DNA of 64,000 nt, taken from the NCBI GenBank assembly GCA_019022495.1, contig JAFEKR010000021.1, positions 496,001 through 560,000 of the forward strand, read 5' to 3'. Under the pieces are notes generated by a model. It saw only the letters and a program-made list of their open reading frames with translations. It ran no database searches and was not told the DNA's origin. Source of the DNA: Epichloe hybrida (Eukaryota; Ascomycota; Sordariomycetes; Hypocreales; Clavicipitaceae). The translations under genes and the position numbers were made by a program. This document shows positions 10,254-24,629 of this stretch, one piece after another. Position 1 is the first letter of the stretch, and each line of letters starts with the position of its first letter.

Positions 10254-11390
10254 GATATACTTATTATATTAATCTATAGTATAAATAGATTATATAGAAA
10301 GCCTATAAAGGGGAATTTTATCTTTAGTAAATTAGCATAGAATAGATAATAGCTAATAGGTTTACGAAGGGCCTAGAACGTATTAAACATAATAATTTTA
10401 TGTGCTTTCTGTTAGGAACTAGCCTTATGGCTACTGCGTATAAGCGTTCAGAATAAGAATATTATTCTTATAGAAGGAAAGAAGAGCTTTACTAAGCATT
10501 ACATAGCATCCGAATATATATCCCTTTATGTGCAGTCTGTGTATAGTTTATATAAAGCCCTAACCTCTCCGCCTAAAGTGTATATACTTTCTAAAGCCTT
10601 CCTAGAGCTAGACTTAACCTAAGCTTATAGCTTAAGTCTATAATATACCCCTATACTTATCCCCCCCTTTCTCCTCCTATAAAAAAGTAAGTATATATTA
10701 ATACTAGACCCCTATTAGGTAGCTACTATAGAAAAAACTAGTAAGGTAACCTAGGTAGCCTAGTAAAGCTAGTAGGTTACTAGGTAAGGTTATATCTTTA
10801 CTATATAAAGTAAAAAAAATTTTAGTATAATAAGTGCCTTACTTTACTCTAGTCCTACCCCTAAAAACACTAGCTATCTCTTTTAAAACCCCTTACTACT
10901 AGCTATCTCCTTACTTCCTTTATCCCCTTAACTTTACCCTAATCTTATATTCTATCTATTACTTACTAAATTTAAGCTTTACTTTAAAATAGCCCTCTTA
11001 TTAGTAATTATCTAGCCCCTTATTATATAATATACCTCCCTTATTTACTCCTAGCTATTATTTATAAATATAAATAACCTATACTCTAATTAAAGCTTAA
11101 CTAATTTATCCTAATATATAAATAACCTATCCCCCCTCCCTTAACTTTATATTCTTTTACCTCCCTATTATTATAACTTCTTTTTCTTATACCCTTTTTA
11201 CCCTTATTTATTAATTATCTTCTAACCTTAAAGCTTCTTTCTTATATTTAGTTTACTTCTTATTATAAGTAGTATTATCTCTCCCTCTAACTAATATACT
11301 ACTAGTATATTACCTCCCCCTTCTTTACTCTCTCTTACCTTACCTAAGTATACTTACCTTAGTAAGTATATTTTAAAAGAAGACTTTAAT
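10254..11390. other. AT-rich remnant, probably part of the host element of Copia-A
   Basis: This is heavily TpA-rich sequence with no readable gene. Its right edge carries the TTAAT target site of Copia-A, so it was contiguous with 43692-44161 before that insertion. It may be the 3' end of Gypsy-H, but I could not identify an LTR in it. Confidence 0.4.
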
Positions 11391-11655
11391 TGTTAGTTAC
11401 ACCAAGGTCCTGCGCAAGTATAAGGGTAATCCCGTATAATTGAAGTCAATGATAGTTAATTAAATTAGCTAGGAAGGAAAGAGAAAAAAGAGAGGGAAAG
11501 TCTAGATACTAGGAAAGTAAGCAAAACCCGTATGTAAGGCAAAAGAGGGGGTGGCGAATTAATGCAGCCAATTGTATTATATATATTGCGCTAGACCTAT
11601 AATTTAGTCTAGTCTTTGGCTATAATTAAACTAATAAAATCTAAAGGAATTAATA
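11391..11655 (-). repeat. Copia-A 3' LTR (left)
   Basis: It runs TGTTAGTTACACC to GGAATTAATA, 265 bp, and its CA terminus has mutated to TA. The polypurine-like CTAGTAGTCTCTCTTTTTCC lies just inside. Its outer (left) end keeps GC bases that the partner LTR has lost. Confidence 0.88.
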
Positions 11656-14600
11656 CTAGTAGTCTCTCTTTTTCCTTTATAGCTAAAGAGCTTAAAAACG
11701 TAATAAAAAGCAAATTAAAGGAAAGTGTATATAAGTAAATCCCTTAATAGGAATTCGTTGCTTTAATTAGCTATTATAGCATTAGTTAATTAAATTAATC
11801 CATTAGTCCTTGCCTAAGCTCCTATCTCCTAATATTATAGGTCTCTTTACCTATCCTTTAATATAAATTATTAATTCGTTTAAATTAATTCAAGAGGAAA
11901 GTAGTAAATTCAGTAATGCTTTTATTATTACATCCGCTAGATTGTTATTACTATTAATTCACCTAACTTTGTAAATCTCGTGCCTCTTGTATGATTAATA
12001 AAGAGCTATAATATTAATTATTAGTCTCTTCTCCTTTATAGTTCCTAGCTTTATAAGATATTTATATAATAAAAAAGAATTAGTATAGAGGATTATAGGA
12101 ATTTAAGGCATCTTTAATTAATCCGTGATTTAATGTAGAGTTATGAAAATTACGTAGGCAATGTCTGCGCCTTAAACTATACTATATAACTTAGAGGTAA
12201 GCGTGCTATAAGTAACTCTCTTGCTTTTTATTAAGCTATACGTAATAATATTACCTTTTATAATAAAGGTATTATTATCTTGTATTATCTTATTACTAAT
12301 TATAATCACGTATCTAATCTATAAGCTTAAATCCTTATTATTAGTAAGTAATCTATTTATAAATATAAAGAGCTTTGCCTCCTTAAGAACTAAAGGAATA
12401 TATTATAGTTTATATTATTAATTCTTAATCTACTACTTAAGGTGTTTATTAAGGCATGTAATATCTTCCCCTAAGGGTTCTTAGTGTTAAGCTATAATTA
12501 ATAGGTTATAGGAAGCTTCTAGTTAATATATAGTTATAATATAGCTTCCTTAGGCTTATTATTCTATATAGTCTTGCTTTACTATTAGGGATTAAGGATT
12601 AACTTCCTTAATCTTCTAACTCTAGCCTTTCTAGGTTAATATTAGTAAGTTATTAGTGTTCTAGGTTAAGATATAACTATTAAAGATAAGGGGATTCTTA
12701 GTGGTTAATTATTGCTTTTCTTTAGCTATAAAATTAGCCTTCTAGAGCTCTTTCTCTTCTTTTTAGAAGAAGTTATTATTACTTAGGCCTAATGTATTAT
12801 TAGTTTGTATTCTAATAATACTAAAGAGATTCTTATTATTTAGGGCTATAATTAATAAGTAGGGATTATAGGTTAAGGTTATCCCTGTGGTAATAGAAGT
12901 ACATTACCTACTAGTAGGTTCTAGCCTCTATAATCCTATAAAGAGGTCTAATTAATTTAATTATAGTCCCTTCTAGAAAGAGATATATAATTTGCTTTAG
13001 TAATCTTATAATAATTAGCCTTATTAGCACTATGTGCAATTAAGTGTAGGCTTGTGTGATATTATGAATCTAAAGGTAAATGCCTCTTTTTCTTAATAAT
13101 AAAGTAATAGCTATAATAAGTCATTAGCTTGCTTGTTAAATTGTTAGCGATTGCGTTAGGATAAATTCCTTTCCTTTATTATTATAGCCTTATATAATAA
13201 GGCAGGATTTCTTATATAGCGAGTCTATTCCTTTACCTTTAATCTCTCTAATTATATAAGAATTAAAGATTCTATAACCTCTGTGCTTTACTAGGTTATA
13301 CTTAACGAATTTAAACATATTATGAGCTTATAAAGCATTAATCTTAGCTTAATTAAATTACTTAAAGGGTTTTCCTAGGGTTATAATCTTCCTTTCTTAG
13401 TAGAGTTGAAGAGCAAGGTTCTAATTAGCCTTTTCCTTTACTATAAGAAATACTATATTTAGTATCCCTCTAGCTATAGCTTCTTAAATAAAGGCCTTCT
13501 CCTAATCTTTATTTATAAGTATATAAAGCTAAATTAGGCTAATATTCTTCTTAGGGCTATAAGGTTTTCTTTTCCTTACTTTTATTCCTTTAGGGTAAGG
13601 TAGTAAGTCTTTAACTTAATAGCTTCCTTTTAGGGCCTTCTAGGCTTTATAAGCCTTTTCTTTAGACTCTTTTACACTTATAAATTAAACTATAAGGGCC
13701 TTTCTTAGTCTCCCTTATTTTCTCTTAGCTAGTGCCTATAGCTCTTTACTTTCTTCTATTAGGGAATCTCTTTTAGTAGTAGTAATTAGTTATATAGTTA
13801 TTTCTTTCTTTATATTATTAAGCTCTATCTCCTACTACTCTAGTCCCTTTATAATATATAAGTCTTTATAGTAAGGCTTTACTACTATAAAGTAAAACTT
13901 TACTAGGCTATAGGGTATATTAACTATATAGGTCTCTCTATTAGTAGTAAGTAGCTTATAAGGGCTATACTAGCTACCCTTCTCTATATATATATATATA
14001 TTAGCCTATAGGGGTAGCTAATATATAGGCGCTATATTAGGGCTATTCTAAACTTTAAGGGTATTATAAACTTACTATAAAGCTAGATAGTAATAGACTT
14101 TATTAGTAGCTTTATAAATTACTTTAGTATATTAAATAATAGAGATACTTAGTAGTAACTTATCTATTATTTATAGGTAGCCTCTAAAGACTAGTAAGGT
14201 TAGGATAATACTATTTAGGCCTATAGATTTATTAATTACTTTAATAGCTATTTAAAGATATTACTCTAGTATAAGTTCTATCCTAATGAAGTCTATAATA
14301 ATATTATAAGCTTAGCATAAAGGTTTATAATATCTCTTAACCTTTCTAATACTATTATAGGCTTTAATTAGTATCTTATTAGTCTTAATTAATATTAGTT
14401 AAGCATAGTGCTTAAACTTAGTAAAAGCGAAGTTATTACTAGCGTTATATATAATCTATTCTAAAGGTCTAAGATAAGTGTTAATCTAATATTTACAAAT
14501 AGCGTCCTAGATATCTTAAGCTTTTTGCTTCCTTAGATTAAGGAATTAGGCTACCTAGAATAATATTACTAAATTAATAATATAAAGTACTAGTTAGCTA

Positions 14601-14930
14601 TTAATTTATATAATATTAATAATAATCTTATAGTTAAATTCGTAGTTATCTTTAATTATAAACTTAAATTAACTAGGGGCCTTTCTATATATCTAGTAAT
14701 AGTAGTAAACTTTAGTTAATTCCTTAATTACCTAGTGTTTAACTTTATAACTAGCTTAGTAAAGGATCTTTATACGTTATTAAATAGAAGGGTAACTAAG
14801 TTAATAATATAATTAATAAATATCTCCTTCTAAAAAGTAAAAGGTAACTATTTCTCTTACCTTTAGTAACTACTAAGGATAGCCCTATTATTACATAAGG
14901 GGTATAGTCTTATTACCTTAGATAAGTATA
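11656..14930 (-). pseudogene. Copia-A pol remnant (integrase to RNase H)
   Basis: Read on the minus strand, this aligns by eye with Copia-B over its length. The RNase H stretch lies at about 12150-12260 (ITYSLIKSKRVTYSA-like). The RT metal-binding box is near 12790-12830 and reads TNN instead of two Asp. Many CAA, CAG and TGG codons have become stops. No protein can be made. Confidence 0.75.
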
Positions 14931-15197
14931 TGTCAGGAGCACGGAGGCCAAGGGGCCATGGACGGGACGGTCACATGTTAGAGCCCTCGGATAAGCCTTA
15001 GGTTCCACGGATAACTAAGTAGCTACAAGATAGCCATGTACACATAGTAAGGTATTTAGATAAGGACTACCTATAAGAGATATAGGAGGTTAGAGTTTAA
15101 GACCTTTATATACTTACCCTTAAGTAGTAGCTCTCTAGCTATAACTAAGAACCTTAGCCTTTACTTTATTTATATCTCCCTAAATATAGTTATAATA
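14931..15197 (+). repeat. Gypsy-G1 5' LTR
   Basis: It runs TGTCAGGAGCACGG to TTATAATA, 267 bp. The first ~70 bp are GC-rich and nearly unmutated, while the inner end is strongly AT-shifted relative to the 3' LTR. Confidence 0.9.
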
Positions 15198-16538
15198 AGT
15201 TAAACTCTTAAACCCTTTAAGGAAAACAGACTATTAGCTAGATTTAAATATAAAGGAGCTATAGAATATTTACCTAAAGCATACCTACACTACCTAGTAA
15301 GAAAGCCCTAACTTTATAGCGCCTAGGTAATAACTAGAATACCTTAACTATAAAATATAAGAGAGTATAGTAAACACTACCTAACTAATATAGTAACACT
15401 AAATCTAGTAATAATAACAATCTAGATAAGCTATAGAGGTAACATAAGGTTATATAAGCTAAGCTATGAAATACTTATATAAGAAAGGAGATCTTAGATA
15501 TAGAAGCGTAGCTTAAGGAAATAGAAGTAGACTTATAATTAGCTAGATTAGGTAAAGGACCTATAATTACCCCTTAGATAAACACGTAAAGAATTCCCCT
15601 ATTCTTAGACTTCCTACCTAATACTAAGTTTATAGTAAATATATACTTATAAAGCTTTATTAAGATATAGTATAAGGTGCCTACGTATAAAGGTAATACC
15701 TATAAGAATTTATAGGTATACCTAGTAGATTTAAATATGCTATTTAAGCTAGACCTAAGAACCTTTTAGGATAATAAAACAAAGGTAGCATATACTAGTA
15801 GCTGCTTAGCTAATAATATAAAGTAATAGTAAATACGTTATATAATAGTGAATAGGTTAGTTAATTACTTAGCTTACACCTAGGATAGATTTATATCCTA
15901 GCTAAACACTAGAGTAATAGATAAAGATACATAGTGCTTAGAAGCTACTAGAACACTACTAAATCTTAGGTAAAAGAGTAATTAGTTTTTTTAATCTTTT
16001 CTAAGACTTTAGATAAAGGTAAAAGCAGAATTACCTAACTAAATCCTTACACGCTTAAGAATAGTAATTTTTCTAAATAGCTTAAATAACACTATAAGGA
16101 AGTATATAGTTAGCTAAGAGTTCCTAATATCTTAGAGTTACTTATAAGGTTAAGGAAAAAAGGCTAAAGTTATAATAATATTTATATTAAGTAATTATAA
16201 TAGAAACCATAATAAGGAGGGTAGGAGTAATAAAAAATAACGCTCTAGCTTCCTTATAGATAACTTATAGTAAAGCTTGTAATAACCTAGTATAAGCTAG
16301 AGACTATTTAAGTGCTTTAAATATAGTAGTCCTAGATATAGTGTAAATAGATATAACATAGTAAACTACTTAATCTATAAAAGTAATAGGCATACTACTA
16401 AGAAGTATAAGAATAGTAGTAATAAAACCTTAGACTTAAATAAGATTCTAATTAGTTTAGCTTAGGCCTAGGATAATAGTCTTACCATAGAAAAACCTAT
16501 AGATAAGAGAATAAGAATATAGGTATCCTTATAGTAAG
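15198..16538 (+). pseudogene. Gypsy-G1 gag remnant with zinc-knuckle trace
   Basis: This is the 5' internal part before the hAT-like insertion. Near 16310-16420 the plus frame reads a CFKC-like start followed by HTTKKYK, a decayed CCHC zinc knuckle of the nucleocapsid type. Frequent TAG/TAA codons stand where Gln or Trp codons are expected. Limits of the original gene are uncertain. Confidence 0.6.
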
Positions 16539-16544
16539 CAGAGC

Positions 16545-16690
16545 ATTGTTGTATTGTATTGTATTGTATTTTTTGGCCCTTCGATGTATTGTATTGTATT
16601 GTATTGCCCTATGTATTGTATTGTGTATTGTATTGTATTAAAAATACAATACAATACAATACAATACATACAATATAATGTATTGTTAGG
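16545..16690. repeat. Pentamer (TTGTA) hairpin array at the tip of element 2a
   Basis: Runs of TGTAT units are followed, after AAAAA, by ATACA units, giving a long near-perfect inverted repeat. A second ACAATACATT array of about eight copies lies at 16980-17075. Such subterminal repeats in hAT elements usually bind transposase; that role is inferred. Confidence 0.85.
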
Positions 16691-18134
16691 GAAAAATATA
16701 AGTGGGGTATTATATAAATTCATTATATAGTAGATTTTTTAAATAATCTAATTATAGTATTCTTATTTTTATATATAATTTAGTTATTTATTTAAAAATC
16801 TATTAAGTTTTAGCTTATTTAGAAAAGTAAGCTTATTTAAAATATATAATATCTTAGTAATATTCTTTTATATCTATTTTAAAAAATGATTTTTTCTTAA
16901 TATATTAAGGGTCTTTTTATTCTTATATCTATTTTCTATGATTTATTATAATTATTTATTATATAAAAATACATTATAATACAATACAATACAATACATT
17001 ACAATACATTACAATACATTACAATACATTACAATACATTACAATACATTACAATACATTACAATACAATACAATGTATTATTAAAAAGGTAAGGTAGTA
17101 TATATACTTATTATATAGTAGATTTTTAATATAATCTAAATAAGATATCCTTAAATTTTCATACTATTTAGGTATTTAGTTATAGAATTATAAAGTTTTA
17201 GCTAATTTAGACTATTAAGCTATATATATATATAGGGTAGCTATAAATAGTATTATCTAAACTTAACTTATAGTAATATTTATTCTTTATATTTTAAAGG
17301 TTATCCTATCTTTCTAGCTTTTTTATAGGATTTACTATGCATTTTAATATAGTATTTTTGCTTTAAATATAATATTTACCCTAAAGAAATAATTTGTAAT
17401 TCTAAATAAATAAGATTAAAACTCTAATAAAAATATACTTATATATATAAGGAATTTATTATAAAGAGAAAATTAAAATTTATTTAATACATGCTTCTTT
17501 TACTATTAAGCTATTTTATTATAATTATAATAAATTATATTAGCTTTTAACCTTTTTTAAACTAAAAGAAAAGGAAAAAACCTAGGAAAAGCTTATAAAG
17601 AAAAGGTAAAATATTATATAAAGAATAATCATAATATATATACTATTTTTTTAATATTAAGTAAATAAATAAATAAGCTTTAAAAGTAAGTTTAACTATT
17701 TATACTACTTTTAGCATACTTACTTAGTTATATAGTGTTTCTTAAAGTGGGTCCAAAAGTGGGTCTTGTTAAACACTAAAAACCAAGTATAATCCCTTTT
17801 TATAGTTATATAACTTTAGCTAAGAAGAGAAGGATATATAAAAGTGGGTCCTATTAGTTATACTATAAGCCTAGTATTATCTCTTTACTTAGTTATATAA
17901 TTCTAGCTAAAAAGAAATATATATACAAAAGTAGGTCTAAAAGTGGGTCCTATTAGTTATACTATAAACATAATAATCTCTTTACTTAGTTATGTAATTT
18001 TAGTTAAAAAGAGAGAAATATACTAAAGTAAGTCTTATAGTTATATTAGGACTTACTTTCTATTAGTATAAAATTATAAATAGTATAATATTAAAAACAT
18101 AAAAAAGAAAGGAATTTTATTTTATTAATATTTT

Positions 18135-18391
18135 TGTTGGATGCACCAAGGTCCTGCGTAGGTAATAAATCCCGTATAAATTCGAAGTCGATGATAGTTC
18201 GTTAGCTAGCTAGGAAAGAGGGAGAAGAGAGGGAAAGTCTAGATGCTAGAAAAGTGGGCGAAATCCGTATATGGGGCTCAAAAGGGGTAGCGAATTAATG
18301 CAGCCAATCATATCGCATGCATCGCGCCGGACCCACAATTAGTCCGGTCTTTGGCCACGATTAAACCGATAAAGATCCGAAGGAATTAACA
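18135..18391 (-). repeat. Copia-B 3' LTR (left)
   Basis: It runs TGTTGGATGCACC to GGAATTAACA. It differs from the right LTR at about 14 sites by my count, all transitions. The purine tract of the minus strand (AAAAAGAGAGATTACTAG) abuts it at 18392-18410. Confidence 0.93.
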
Positions 18392-21300
18392 CTAGTAATC
18401 TCTCTTTTTCCTTCGTGGCTAAAGAGCTCAAAAACGCAATAAAAATCAGATCAAAGGAAAGTGTACATAAGTAAATCCCTTAATAGGAATCCGCTGCTCT
18501 AATTAGCCGTCGCGGCATCAGTTAATTAAATTAATCTATTATTCCTTGCCTAAGCTCCTATTTCCTAATATCATAGGTCTCTTCACCTATCCTTTAACAT
18601 AAATCATTAATTTGTTCAAATTAATTAAAGAGGAAAGTAATAAATTTAGCGATGCTTTTGTCATTGTATCTGCCGGATTATTATTGCCGTTAATCCACCT
18701 AACTTCGTAGATCTTATGCCTTTCGTATAATTAACAAAGAGCTATAATATTAATCATTAGTCTCTTCTCCTTTGTGGTTCCTAGCTTCACAAGATATTTA
18801 TATAATAAAAAAGAATTAGTATAGAGAATCATAGGAATTCAAGGCATCTTTAATCAATCCGTAATCTAATGTAGAGTCATAGAAATCGCGTAGGTAATAT
18901 CTACGCCTTAAACCATGCTGTATAACTTAGAGGCAAGCGCGCTATAAGTAACTCTCTTACTCTTTATTAAGCTATACGTAATAATGTTGCCTTTTATAAT
19001 AAAGGTATTATTATCTTGCATTATCTTATTGCTAATCACAATCACGTATCTAATCTATAAGCTTAAATCCTTGTTATTAGTAAGCGATCTATTTACAAAC
19101 ATGAAGAGCTTTGCCTCTTTAAGAACTAAAGGAATATATCGTAGTCTGTGTTATTAATTCTTAATCTACTATTTAAGGCGTTTATTAAGGTATGTAATAT
19201 CTTCCCTAGAGGGTTCTTAGTGTTAAGCTATAATTAAAAGGTTATATAAAGCCTCTAGTTAACACACAGTTATAATGTAGCTTCCTCGCGCTTATTGCTC
19301 TATATAATCTTACTTTACTATTAAGGATTAAGGATTAACTTCCTTAATCTTCTAACTCTAACCTTTCTAGGTTAAGATTAGTAAATTATTAGTGTTCTAG
19401 GTTAAGATATAGCTATTAAAGATAAGGGGGTTCTTAGCAGTTAATTATTGCTTTTCTTTAGCTATGAAATTAGCCTTCTAGAGCTCTTTCTCTTCTTTTT
19501 AGAAGAAGTTATTATTGCTTAGGCCTAATATATTATTAGTTTATATTCTAATAATACTAAAGAGATTCTTATTATTTAGGGCTGTGATTAATAAGTAGGG
19601 ATTATAGGTTAAGGTCATTATATTAAGGTTATCCTTATGGTAACGGAAGTACGTTGCCTACTAGTGGGTTCCGGCCTTTACAATCCCGTAAAGAGGTCTA
19701 ATTAATTTAATTACAGTCCCTTCTAGAAAGAGATATATAATTTACTTCGGCAGTCTCATAATAATTAGCCTCATCAGCATTGTGTGCGATTAAGTGTAGG
19801 CTTACGTGATATCGCAAATCCAAAGGTAAATGCCTCTTTTTCTTAATAATAGAGCGATAGCTACGATAAGTCATTAGCTTGCTTGTTATATCGTTAGCAA
19901 TTACGTTAGGATGAATTCCTTTCCTTTATTATTATAGCCTTATACAATAAGACAAGATTTCTTATACGGCAAATCCGTTCCTTTGCCTTTAATCTCTCTA
20001 ACTATACAAGAATCAAAGATTCTATAACCTCCGTGCTTTACTAGGTCAAACTTAACGAATTTAAACATATTATAAGCTTGCAGAGCGTCAATCTTAGCTT
20101 AATTAGACTGCTTAAAGGGTTTTCCTAGGGTTATAATCCTTCCTTCTTAGCAAAGCTAAAGGGCAAGGTTCTAATTAGCCTCTTCCTTTACTATAAGGAA
20201 TGCTATGCTTAGCATCCCTCTAGTTATAATCTCTTAAATAAAGGCCTCCTCTTAATCTTTGTTTATAAGTATATAGAGCTAAACTAGGCTAATATCCTTC
20301 TTAGGGCTATAAGGTTTTCTTTTCCTTACTTTTATTCCTTTAGGGCGTGGTAATAAGTCTTTAACTTAATAGCTTCCCCTTAGGGCCTTTTAGGCTTTAT
20401 AAGCCTCTTTATTAGACTCTCCTACACTTATAAATTACACCACAAGGGCCTTTCTTAGTCTCCCTCGCTTTCTCTTAGCTAGTATCTACAGCTCTTCGCT
20501 ATCTTCTATTAGAGAATCTCTTTTATTAGTAGTAGTTAGTTATATAGTTGCTTCTTTCTCTACATCACTAGGCTTTATCTCCTACTACTCTAGTCCCTTT
20601 ATAATACATAGGTCTTTATAATAGGGCTTTACTACTATAAAGTAAAACTTCACTAGGCCACAGGGCATGTTAATAGTATAGGTCTCTCTATTAGTAGCAA
20701 GCAGCTTATATAAGCCATGCTAGCCACCTTTCTCTCTCTACACATGTATATTAGCCTACAGGGGCAGCTAATATATAGGCGCTATGTCAGGGCTATTCTA
20801 GGCTCTAAGGGTATTATAGACTTACTATAAAGCTAGAAGATATTAGACTTTGTCCGTTGCCTTACAAATTACCTTAGCATATTAAATAACAGAGACGCTT
20901 AGCAGTAACTTATCTATTATCTATAAGTAGCCTCTAAAGACTAGTATAGTTAGGATAATACTATTTAGGCTTATAGAGTTATTAATAGCCTTAATAGCCA
21001 TTTAGAGGCATTACTCTAGCGCAAGATCCGTTCTAATCGAGTCTATAATAATATTATAGGCTTAGCGTAGAGGTCCGTGGTATCTCTTAACCTTTCTAAT
21101 GCTATTATAGGCTTTAATCGGTATCTTACCGGTTTTAATTAACATTAATTAAGCATAATATCTAAACTTAGCGGAAGCGAAGTTATTACTAGTATCGTAG
21201 ATAATCTAATCTAGAGGTCCGAGATAAGTATTAATCTAACATTCGCGGATTACATCCTAGATATCTCAAGCCTTCTGCTTCTTTAGATTAAGGAATTAGG

Positions 21301-23797
21301 CTACCTAGAACGATATTGCTAAATTAATAATATAAAGCACTAGTTAGCTATTGATTTACATAATATTAATAATAATCTTATAGTTAAATTCGTAGTTATC
21401 TTTAATTGTGAACTTAAATTAACTAGAGGCCTTTCTATGTATCTAGCAATAGTAGTAGACTTTAGTTAATTCCTTAATTACCCAGCGCTTAACTTTGTAA
21501 CCAGCTTAGTAAAGGATCTTTATGAGTTATTAAACAGAAGGATAACTAAGTTAATAATATAATTAACGGATATCTCCTTCTAAAAGGTAGAAGGTAACTA
21601 TTTCCTTTGCTTCTAGTAACCACTAAGGATGTCCTTATTATCGCATAATAGGTACAGTCTTATTACCTTAGATAAGCACGTTAGTAAGGTTATTAATCTT
21701 AACTTACATCTTATCTATATTAGTAATTAAGAAGAGAAAGGGGGTAGCTGTATTAAGGACGTAGAATTTAAGCTCTCCGAGTTCCATGGGCATATAAAGG
21801 ATTCCTCTTGCAACTGCTAATCCGGCGCTAAATATAATAATTTAGGGTTTGCAGGGGGTTACCTTTAATAAAGGTATTAATCTTAATAGAGCCTTCACTT
21901 ATGCCTCTCCTATAGTTAACTTTCCTGCGGCGCTAGTGTTAGGTATAATCCCTCTAAAGACCTCTTCGGAATAGCATTCTTTAGAGACATAGCAAATCAA
22001 GCCTTTATTACACTCTTATGGCTTATAAAGCTCCTGCCTAAGGAATATATATTAGAAGGCTTAATTATTTAGGGTCGCGAGGACATTAACGTTAGCGGCG
22101 TTGTAGTTGGTTTATAATCCAGAGTAGAAGAATTATGTAATACTTAGGTGTGCTATTAATAGTAGCTCCTCCACATTATTATCATTATCTTCAGCTTCTA
22201 TGCAAGCTAAAAGATATAATTCCTAATTCTAACCTAAGCTTTTATTAGGCTTATTATTATCCTGCCCTTTATAGGAGGTAAGAAATACCTAGAATCTCTT
22301 CTCTAAAGGGGGTGTATAATATGTTTTGCTAGCCTACTAGTAGTCCTTTTCCTTTTAACATTCTTTAGCAGAGTAATTAGAAAACTAGCAGCTGCTCTTA
22401 CCGCATACAAAGCAGCGCTTAGTGCTTAGCCTAGGGCTTTGCCTATAATAGCTTCCTCCGCTGCGGGGGGATAATCGCTATTTATACTAATAATTAGTAA
22501 ATATAGCCTCTAGAGGGTCTCCTTATTAGTACTAAAGGTATTAGGAGAACTTCTTATTTAATTCCGCAATAGTAATTACCTTATAGAGGTCTCTAGCAAG
22601 ACTCTTGAAGCCTGCGGAGTATATATATTTCACTATCTAACATTTGGGCACACTAGCTACAGTGTTTAAGGCCTACTTATAGAGTTTGGTATTTACTATT
22701 TTAGTAGGGTATAGGCCTCTATAGATTTTCTTAAGGGTTAATAACATAATCTTAAGGTAATTAAGCTTGCTTTTGTTAGGGTTCCTCTTGATTATGCTCT
22801 TTAGTATTATACTACTCTATTCACAGTAATAGAATTGCTAGTTGCTTTCTATCTTAAAGCGTTAATAAACACAAGCAATCATCTCTTTATAGGAATAGTT
22901 ATTCCTAAAGAGGTAATTAAGGTAGTATTGCTTAGCATCACTTATTAACACAATAGGGAAAGCCTTCTAATAATACGTTTAAGGAAGGTTAATTCTATCA
23001 CACTTATTTTCAAAGAGCGTAATCTTTAGCGTTAAGAAGTTATATAGCTTTCCACTATAGCAGTCGCTATCCTTATACATCTTCGTAAGCTCCGAGATCT
23101 TCTTTATAATCTAATCTTTAGAGGGGAATTGCTATAAAGGCATAATTTGTTGTAAATAACGGTCCACTGGTCGTTCTTAATAATAATTATCTAGATGGAG
23201 CTATTAATATAATAGGGATTATCGCGGGGGTTCTTATGAGGGTTTGAGCAATCTCTAGGGTTAGGGAAGGTTAATTTCTAGGGTAGGTTGTCAGGGCTAT
23301 TAATGTTAAGGTTCTAGGGGTTTAGAAGATTATGGTCTTTCTTGTAATCTTTCCTATGACTAAAGGGGCATTAAGGTTTAATAAAGCACTTCCTTAAGTA
23401 ATGCTAGGATTAAATATCCTAGGCCTCGCCTGACAAGGACGCCGTAATCTCGTAAAGAATTGCGTAATTCTCTAATAATATCCTTAGATGCCCTTTTAAA
23501 GGTATCTTTAGACTAGCCTTTGAAGTCTTCTTAGAATAATTCCCATAGGTTATCATCTCTCCATCCTTAATGCTTACTAAGGTTAATAAATCTTACGATC
23601 TAGTTATTAAGCTCGAGCTACGTAGCAGTCTCTAGATTTAGCTTAATAGATTCTTTCTAGTTATATGAGAATTCGTGAGTAAGCTATTAAAGGTATAGGG
23701 GTAATTCATGCCTTTAAGGTCTCTTAGGGGTAATAATTAGAGCCTTACTATCACTAGCAGCCCTTCCTCTCGTAGAAGGTCTAGATTCCTCTGCCAT
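18392..23797 (-). pseudogene. Copia-B gag-pol pseudogene
   Basis: Gag starts at ATG 23797 (MAEESRPSTRGRAASDSKAL) and meets its first stop after about 32 codons, a TAA in place of CAA. A zinc knuckle reads CFVCGKSSC near 22380-22430. The protease site near 21945 reads GIIPNTSAAG, with Asn where the catalytic Asp belongs. The RT box near 19525 reads TNN for two Asp. RNase H at about 18900-19020 still reads ITYSLIKSKRVTYSA. Stops fall mostly at former Gln and Trp codons. The original product would be one Gag-Pol polyprotein. The 3' limit of the frame is not certain. Confidence 0.85.
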
Positions 23798-24629
23798 TTT
23801 TAACTATAAAAGGAACGTTACTAATTTATTATTTTTACTACTAATCAAGCTCCTATGTTTACCTATTGCCATTACGAGGTTCTTCTTTCACATTTCAGGA
23901 GCGTTATTACTCCAATGAAATTAGAAGATCGTAAAAACAGGAAAAACAGAAGAAAAAGCAGCGGAAGTAGCAAAAGCAGTAATAAGAATAAAGCAACAAG
24001 AATAAATCACTAGAGATAAAGAAAGCAATAGAAGTTCCAAAAGTAACTAGAAAATAACAGGAAAAGTAATAAGGGAATAATAGGAATTACCACTTCCTAT
24101 TTTTTATAAAAAGGAGGGAAGGAGGTAATCTCTCTCTCTTACTAACAAGCACGGGGCAAATAGTACTAATAATAAAGGGGGCAAAAAAACAAGCCGTAAA
24201 TGCTTGTATAAACAGATTAAAGGTCTGTCGGATAAAGGGAATATTTATAGAGAAGTTATAGATATGTCAGCTAGCTTAGCTAAGGTTATTTAACATCAGG
24301 TTCGAAATAAATGCCTCGCGGTGATAGATTCAGTTAGTTAGTTAGTTTTCTTATAATAGACAATAAAATCGACAATTAACAATAATATCCTGGATAGATA
24401 TAACGAAGTTATATCCCTAAGCCTAAGGGTTAATAAATTAATTCCTTAGAAGCCTAACAAGCCTGCAACTAGGATTCTAGTCTCTTCCTTTAGCACACTT
24501 ATGCAGTCATGCCTCTCTACCGCAATAACCGTTATAGCATAACAAGGGGTAGTAGCAGTGGCGTTTACAGAAATATCTCTTCTTATAATACCTAGCTTAT
24601 CTGTGGTTATAAAGTTAACCACTGATTAG
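23798..24629 (-). other. Copia-B 5' leader with primer-binding site
   Basis: About 0.83 kb lies between the 5' LTR and the Gag ATG. Directly inside the LTR the minus strand reads CTAATCAGTGGTTAAC, shared with Copia-A, D and E and therefore the likely primer-binding site. An A-rich segment with GAAAAACAG/AAGCAG units lies at 23930-24010. Confidence 0.65.

Noticed and set aside
16529..16723. 64-codon minus-strand frame rich in Tyr/Ile/Gln/Thr
   Set aside because: It is a translation of the pentamer array at the tip of element 2a.
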